Positions 17,026 to 21,332 of a stretch of 21,332 bases of DNA are shown piece by piece. The DNA comes from Methylococcaceae bacterium (GTDB lineage: Bacteria; Pseudomonadota; Gammaproteobacteria; Methylococcales; Methylomonadaceae). The stretch lies in assembly GCA_947505055.1 (NCBI GenBank), contig CANNLO010000044.1:1-21332 (forward strand), in the 5' to 3' direction. Under the pieces are notes generated by a model. That model saw only the letters and a list, made by a program, of their open reading frames with translations. It was not told the origin of the DNA and did no database searches. The position numbers and the translations under genes were made by a program. The stretch's first letter is position 1. Every line of letters begins with the position of its first letter.

Positions 17026-17194
17026 AACTCCCTCTTTTAGATAAATATTAAATTTTAACATTTGCGAATGATTAAATTAAAAACTGATTTTTACTTTTGC
17101 ATCGTAGCACAATTGCCTTAGACAATAAGAAAACGCTTTGAAAATAGATTCCCAATCCTTAATAGATATTATCTCAGCGCCCGCCCAATTTTTA

Positions 17195-17223
17195 TTGTCA
17201 GCTGGTCTAGGACAATCTACAAT
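17195..17223 (+). promoter_or_regulatory. Sigma-70 promoter upstream of the Rpn-type gene
   Basis: TTGTCA (17195-17200) and TACAAT (17218-17223), each one mismatch from consensus, are separated by exactly 17 bp. Transcription would start near 17230, about 29 bases before the ATG at 17259. A 6-bp inverted repeat, ATTGTC and GACAAT (17194-17199 and 17211-17216), lies within it. The promoter may also feed acs, which has only 29 bases of its own upstream space. Confidence 0.6.
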
Positions 17224-17258
17224 CAAGCATAATCGAACATTGCACATACCGTTTGCCT

Positions 17259-18251
17259 ATGCGCCATCCCATTGACCCTAAAGTAGATTGTGTTTTTAAA
17301 GCGCTACTGGGCGCTGAAGAAAATCGAAATTTGCTCATTCACTTTTTAAATGCATTCTTGGTGCAGGAACTTGTGGAGCCGCTGGTTTCCGTTGATATCC
17401 TGAATCCTTATAACGATAAAGAATTTTTCAGCGACAAGCTCAGCATCGTCGATGTTAAAGCCAGAGATAGCCATGAAAGGTTATATCAAATTGAAATTCA
17501 ACTCACCAATTACGGTCATCTACCTGCCAGAATTATTTATAACTGGGCCGATATTTATAGTCAGCAACTTAAAAGCGGCCAAGATTATAGCGAGCTTAAA
17601 CCCACCTATGCCATTTGGCTACTAGCAGAAAATTTGCTAACAGCAGATAACAATTATGTCCATCACTATAAAATTCGTGATGAGCAAGGTCAAAATTTTG
17701 CTGATCATGGCGGCATATGGCTTTTAGAATTAAACAAATTTCAATCAAGTCAGATTGATACCGAAGAGCAACGTTGGATAAAATTTTTTAGAGAGGGCGA
17801 GAAACTGGACGATGCAGATTTGCCCGAGTGGATGATTACCCAGGAGATGAAACAAGCCATGACTACCTTAAGCCGTTTTTCAGAAAAAGAACGTCAATAT
17901 TTTCAATATCAAGCACGTCAAGATTACCTGCGTCAACAGCGGGCTATCGAATTAGAAATGAAACAGAATTCCAAATTACTGGAACAAAATGCCGAAGAAC
18001 TACAGCGAAATACCAAGGAACTCGAGCAAACCTCTAAAGCACTCGAGCAAACGTCCAAAGAACTCGAGCAAACATCAGTAGAACTTGAGAAAACATCAGT
18101 AGAACTCGAGCAAACATCAATAGAATTGGAGAAAAAAAATAAAGCGTTATTAGAATCCAAGGCGCGTGAAGAACTAGCCTTGCTAGAAAAACAAAACGCA
18201 TTAACTGAGATCCAGCATTTAAAAGCTTTGTTAGCTAAAAATAATTTTTAG
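17259..18251 (+). CDS. Rpn-family PD-(D/E)XK nuclease with heptad-repeat coiled coil
   Basis: A 330-residue protein of the Rpn/YhgA-like family, formerly labelled putative transposases and now known in E. coli as recombination-promoting, RecA-independent DNA endonucleases. The N-terminal core shows [13 protein letters not shown], then the catalytic aspartate D65 (SIVDVKA) and YQIEIQ (E79, Q81), the D-ExQ form of the PD-(D/E)XK site. The C-terminal part from about residue 241 is a coiled coil made of repeating LEQTSxE heptads encoded by a 21-bp tandem repeat. The ATG at 17259 is preferred over TTG 17253 and has no clear ribosome binding site. Possible roles: genome rearrangement or phage defence; not shown here. 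Confidence 0.85.
   Translation: MRHPIDPKVDCVFKALLGAEENRNLLIHFLNAFLVQELVEPLVSVDILNPYNDKEFFSDKLSIVDVKARDSHERLYQIEIQLTNYGHLPARIIYNWADIYSQQLKSGQDYSELKPTYAIWLLAENLLTADNNYVHHYKIRDEQGQNFADHGGIWLLELNKFQSSQIDTEEQRWIKFFREGEKLDDADLPEWMITQEMKQAMTTLSRFSEKERQYFQYQARQDYLRQQRAIELEMKQNSKLLEQNAEELQRNTKELEQTSKALEQTSKELEQTSVELEKTSVELEQTSIELEKKNKALLESKAREELALLEKQNALTEIQHLKALLAKNNF
17979..18146 (+). repeat. 21-bp in-frame tandem repeat encoding coiled-coil heptads
   Basis: About eight 21-bp units. Units starting at 18021, 18042, 18063, 18084 and 18105 are near identical (consensus starts CTCGAGCAAAC), while units at 17979, 18000 and 18126 are more diverged. Each codes for one heptad, LEQTSxE. In-frame unit gain or loss would change coiled-coil length without breaking the gene. 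Confidence 0.9.
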
Positions 18252-18280
18252 TTCTTATACCCTATCTCAAGGATAACCCG

Positions 18281-20218
18281 ATGTCCGACAGTAAAATTTA
18301 TAACATCAAACCTGAAATAGCCGCTCAAACGCACATTACTTCAGAAACTTATAAAACCCTTTATCAACGCTCCATCACACAACCAGAAATTTTTTGGGCA
18401 GAACAGGCCAAACAGTTTTTAGACTGGAGTCAACCCTGGCATACGGTTATGGATTGCGATTTCATGACCGGCCATATTCGCTGGTTTGAGGGCGGCAAAC
18501 TTAACGTCAGTGTTAATTGCGTGGATCGTCATCTTGCTACACGCGCCGACCAGGTTGCCATCATCTGGGAAGGCGACAATCCGGAGCACGATAAAAAAAT
18601 CACTTACCGGCAATTGCATGAACAAGTCTGCAAGTTTGCCAATGTCCTAAAAGCTCAAGGCGTCAAAAAAGGCGATCGCGTTTGCATCTACCTGCCAATG
18701 ATTAGCGAAGCAGCTACGGTGATGCTGGCCTGCACCCGAGTTGGCGCAGTCCATTCCATCGTGTTTGGCGGTTTTTCTGCCGAAGCCTTGAAAGACCGTA
18801 TTCTTGATGCTGACTGCCGATTTTTAGTCTGTGCCGATGAAGGTTATCGTGGCGGCAAGGCCATACCCATAAAATTTAATGTCGATATTGCCGCTGCGTC
18901 TTGCCCCAATCTTGAAAAAGTTATCATCATACAAAACACCGGCCGTCCCATAGACTGGCATCCATTCCGGGATGTCTGGTATCACGAAGCTATGGCGACT
19001 GCCTCTATTGATTGCCCTGCCGAACAAATGGACGCCGAAGACCCGTTATTTATTCTTTACACTTCAGGCTCTACTGGTAAACCTAAAGGCGTTTTACACA
19101 GTACCGGTGGTTATTTGCTGTATGCGGCGATGACCCATAAATATGTTTTCGATTACCACGACGGTGACATTTACTGGTGTACCGCTGACATCGGCTGGAT
19201 TACCGGCCACTCTTACATGATCTATGGTCCGTTATGCAACGGGGCGACCACCTTAATGTTTGAAGGCGTACCGACGTATCCTAAAGCTGACCGCTTTTGG
19301 CAAGTTATCGACAAACATCAAGTTAATATCTTCTATACTGCACCGACCGCGATCCGCGCCTTAATGGCACAAGGCAATCAATTTGTGACGGGCAGTTCGC
19401 GTAACAGTTTACGAATTTTAGGCAGTGTCGGTGAACCGATCAATCCGGAAGCTTGGGAATGGTATTACCATATTATCGGTGAAGGCCGCTGTCCAATAGT
19501 CGACACCTGGTGGCAAACCGAAACCGGTGGCATCATGATCACCCCGTTACCCGGTGCAATAGCTTTAAAACCAGGATCGGCCACCCTGCCCTTTTTTGGT
19601 ATCAAACCGGAAATCATGGACAACTCAGGTCAAATCATGGAAGGTGCTGCCGAAGGCATTTTGACCATCCGCCGTTCCTGGCCGGGACAGGCTCGCAGTG
19701 TTTACGGTGACCATCCCCGTTTTATTGATACTTATTTTAAAAACTACCCCGGCTATTACTTTACCGGCGATGGCGCACGACGTGATCAGGACGGCTATTT
19801 CTGGATTACCGGACGGGTTGATGATGTGATCAATGTTTCAGGCCACCGCATGGGTACTGCCGAAATTGAAAGCGCTCTGGTATTACATGAACATGTCGCC
19901 GAAGCAGCAGTTGTTGGCTATCCGCATGATATTAAAGGGCAAGGTATATACGCCTACGTGACTTTAAATGTAGGCATTGAGCCCTCTGAAGAATTGCGCC
20001 ATGAATTGATTGAACTGGTCAGAAAAGAAATCGGCCCAATTGCCAATCCGGATATTATCCAGTGGGCACCCGGCTTGCCTAAAACCCGTTCCGGCAAAAT
20101 CATGCGTCGAATTTTGCGCAAAGTGGCGTCCAATGAGATTGATAGTTTGGGCGATACGTCCACCCTGGCTGATCCTGCTGTGGTCGATGATATTATTGAG
20201 CATCGGGCTAATAAGTAA
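18281..20218 (+). CDS. acs: Acetyl-CoA synthetase
   Basis: Activates acetate to acetyl-CoA through acetyl-AMP. At 645 residues it has the usual length for AMP-forming Acs. Visible motifs: [13 protein letters not shown] (ATP P-loop), [11 protein letters not shown] (adenylate site), [13 protein letters not shown] (hinge and A8 motif) and [11 protein letters not shown] with the catalytic Lys606, the residue that is acetylated by Pat-type regulators in relatives. AAGGA lies nine bases before the ATG. It is 29 bases behind the Rpn-type gene, so read-through from that promoter is likely, or an internal promoter exists. It converges on hemG with no visible terminator in the 22-bp gap. Confidence 0.97.
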   Translation: MSDSKIYNIKPEIAAQTHITSETYKTLYQRSITQPEIFWAEQAKQFLDWSQPWHTVMDCDFMTGHIRWFEGGKLNVSVNCVDRHLATRADQVAIIWEGDNPEHDKKITYRQLHEQVCKFANVLKAQGVKKGDRVCIYLPMISEAATVMLACTRVGAVHSIVFGGFSAEALKDRILDADCRFLVCADEGYRGGKAIPIKFNVDIAAASCPNLEKVIIIQNTGRPIDWHPFRDVWYHEAMATASIDCPAEQMDAEDPLFILYTSGSTGKPKGVLHSTGGYLLYAAMTHKYVFDYHDGDIYWCTADIGWITGHSYMIYGPLCNGATTLMFEGVPTYPKADRFWQVIDKHQVNIFYTAPTAIRALMAQGNQFVTGSSRNSLRILGSVGEPINPEAWEWYYHIIGEGRCPIVDTWWQTETGGIMITPLPGAIALKPGSATLPFFGIKPEIMDNSGQIMEGAAEGILTIRRSWPGQARSVYGDHPRFIDTYFKNYPGYYFTGDGARRDQDGYFWITGRVDDVINVSGHRMGTAEIESALVLHEHVAEAAVVGYPHDIKGQGIYAYVTLNVGIEPSEELRHELIELVRKEIGPIANPDIIQWAPGLPKTRSGKIMRRILRKVASNEIDSLGDTSTLADPAVVDDIIEHRANK

Positions 20219-20240
20219 TGCCTAAATAATTTTACTCAGG

Positions 20241-20765
20241 TTACATCTGAATAATGCGTTGTGCAAATGCGCCTACTTCTTCCCAATTGGTAAATTCCAC
20301 GTTGGTGTCAAAAGAAGTAGGCCCTTTTGTCATCCACATGATAAGACTGATAACATGACGATCAATATAACTGTAATTTTGATAGTCTATTTTGCCAGCG
20401 AACACAGCCAATTGTTTAGGTTGCCAGGCGATTTTCTTAAGAAACTTTTTTAAATAGGGATTTGTTTCAGGCTGACTTTTTATTGGCTTTCTCGCTACCA
20501 GATTTACAGAAAAAAAGGCACTGGGTTTGCTATCAAGAATATGTTGATATTTTTTTATAAATGCAAAGACATCAGGATGATGTGTACCATATCGAATACT
20601 TGCTCCCAATATAATTTTATCAAAGTGACTTAAATCGGTATCCATTGCCTCAGCAACTGATAAAAGCTTTACCTGATGCTGCTGTTCAATTATTGATTGT
20701 AAATGCTGGCAAATTTTTTTAGTATGGCCATCAGTTGTCGAATAAACGATAAGAACATTTGTCAT
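20241..20765 (-). CDS. hemG: Flavodoxin-like protoporphyrinogen IX dehydrogenase
   Basis: A 174-residue flavodoxin-fold FMN enzyme that oxidises protoporphyrinogen IX to protoporphyrin IX in haem synthesis, using quinone. The protein begins MTNVLIVYSTTDGHTKKI (the FMN phosphate loop), followed by IILGASIRYGTHHP, the family segment PSAFFSVNLVARKP, and a C-terminal NWEEVGAFAQRI helix; this closely parallels E. coli HemG. The start is ATG 20765, matching family N-termini. An upstream in-frame ATG at 20789 would add eight residues of no clear use; a GAGGG lies between the two and favours the internal ATG. Confidence 0.9.
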   Translation of the reverse strand: MTNVLIVYSTTDGHTKKICQHLQSIIEQQHQVKLLSVAEAMDTDLSHFDKIILGASIRYGTHHPDVFAFIKKYQHILDSKPSAFFSVNLVARKPIKSQPETNPYLKKFLKKIAWQPKQLAVFAGKIDYQNYSYIDRHVISLIMWMTKGPTSFDTNVEFTNWEEVGAFAQRIIQM

Positions 20766-20882
20766 ATTATATTTACCCTCGTTAAACATTCTTTTAATAT
20801 TTTCATAGTTATCCCCGTTAACAGCTAATACATAACTTTGAGAAATGGGATTCCGGAGACCCTAAGAACCCTATCTCTTGGT

Positions 20883-21224
20883 TTATTTTATTTTAGTTAG
20901 CTCACCGTTACGATAATCCTGAAACGCCCGTTCAATCTCTTCAGTGGTATTCATAACAAAAGGCCCGGCTTGCACAACGGGTTCCTTTATAGGTAACGCT
21001 GCCAATACCAGAAAGCGTGCTGAATACTGGTTTGTTGATAGCTGTAAATTACCGCCGTCAATTAGATGCCCTAGCTGTCCGGCTTTTAATATTTCTTCAG
21101 ACACATCAACAGCCAACTCGCCTTGGTAAACATAGATCAAAACGGTATGTTCCGCGGAAATCGGTATAACTAACCACAATAAAAGTAGTTTATCTTGAGT
21201 ACTTAAATAGATAAACACTGTCAC
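20883..21224 (-). pseudogene. Pirin C-terminal fragment
   Basis: The 113-residue frame matches only the C-terminal half of pirin-family bicupins: AEHTVLIYVYQGEL, then KAGQLGHL, LVLAALPIKEPVVQAGPFVMN and TTEEIERAFQDYRNG, the typical ending. Full pirins are about 230-290 residues, and their metal-binding histidines lie in the missing N-terminal cupin. In-frame sequence upstream of the GTG at 21224 closes at a stop around 21242-21245 and no other frame carries the N-terminal half before the window end. The region instead holds Pho-box repeats and a riboswitch for the opposite strand. It is probably a decayed gene; a short functional cupin is possible but less likely. Confidence 0.75.
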
Positions 21225-21257
21225 CGAATTGTCACTAGGCTGTCATCATAATGACAC
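21218..21257 (+). promoter_or_regulatory. Tandem Pho box (PhoB-type operator)
   Basis: Heptamers CTGTCAC (21218), TTGTCAC (21229), CTGTCAT (21240) and a weaker ATGACAC (21251) recur at exactly 11-bp steps with 4-bp spacers, the arrangement of PhoB binding sites (CTGTCAT, 4 bp, CTGTCAC). The repeats point toward the riboswitch on the plus strand. A -10 element would be expected around 21266-21276, where TAAGTATTAG lies. They overlap the 5' end of the pirin fragment. Confidence 0.7.
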
Positions 21258-21280
21258 ATCAGCATGTAAGTATTAGTTGA

Positions 21281-21332
21281 GTGTAATTGCTAAACCCGTT
21301 GCGAAACGGGGACAGAAAGCTGCGGGTCTTTA
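21281..21332 (+). ncRNA. Class I cyclic-di-GMP (GEMM-I) riboswitch, 5' part
   Basis: The sequence AAACC (21292-21296), a 4-bp stem with GCGA tetraloop (21297-21308), then GGGACAGAAAGC (21309-21320) and TGCGGGTCT reproduces the core order of GEMM-I aptamers: AAACC, GNRA hairpin, GGGACxxAAAGC, then the second stem. The two bases after GGGAC are AG, whereas many members have GC. The window ends inside the second stem, so the ligand site cannot be checked in full. It should be the leader of a plus-strand gene beyond the window. Confidence 0.7.

Noticed and set aside
17979..18146. CRISPR-like array
   Set aside because: The 21-bp units are contiguous, without unique spacers, and code for heptads in frame.
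17933..18160. Minus-strand open frame rich in Ser and Cys
   Set aside because: It is the antisense reading of the 21-bp repeats and shows simple repeats only; the plus-strand Rpn frame is clearly the real one.

Overview
The window looks like chromosomal DNA from a gammaproteobacterium with a moderate, slightly AT-rich base composition. The best evidence is the nlpD-rpoS pair, the paired M16 peptidases upstream of rsmD, the ExeA/GspA-GspB pair, and a HemG-type protoporphyrinogen dehydrogenase. A methylotroph-like lineage such as Methylococcales is my guess from the overall gene style and is not proven here.

Layout. (1) Positions 102-355 hold a compact minus-strand tRNA operon with a near-consensus promoter, tRNA-Arg(ACG), tRNA-Asn(GTT) and an intrinsic terminator. 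(2) Positions 565-1160 hold insertion-sequence debris: the start of an IS1595-type transposase abuts the end of an unrelated IS4-type transposase. (3) Positions 1302-4558 encode GspA, GspB and a short secretin-like exported protein, probably an assembly module for a type II secretion secretin encoded elsewhere. (4) Positions 4698-8351 form an arsenic methylation and arsenosugar operon: arsM, a small GDCCVxC cysteine protein, the radical-SAM gene arsS, and two glycosyltransferase-like genes of the TIGR04283 and TIGR04282 families. A palindrome sits in its putative promoter. (5) Positions 8366-10139 (minus) hold mobB-moeA for molybdenum cofactor. (6) Positions 10240-12709 hold a membrane J-domain protein, nlpD and rpoS, ending in a 15-bp perfect hairpin. 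(7) Positions 12775-17025 (minus) hold a nitrilase-superfamily amidohydrolase, rsmD and two exported M16 peptidases, one with the zinc motif and one without. (8) Positions 17259-20218 hold an Rpn-type nuclease gene with a 21-bp heptad-encoding tandem repeat, then acs. (9) Positions 20241-21224 (minus) hold hemG and a truncated pirin.

The most striking regulatory signal is at the right edge. Three direct repeats of a Pho-box heptamer, plus a weaker fourth, at exact 11-bp spacing (21218-21257) are followed by the 5' half of what looks like a class I cyclic-di-GMP (GEMM-I) riboswitch (about 21281-21332, cut by the window end). The gene they control lies outside the window. If correct, its transcription would be induced by phosphate limitation and its leader would sense c-di-GMP. 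The arsenosugar operon is the main metabolic highlight: ArsM would methylate arsenite, ArsS would add a ribose-type group derived from S-adenosylmethionine, and the two sugar-transferase-like proteins would finish the molecule.
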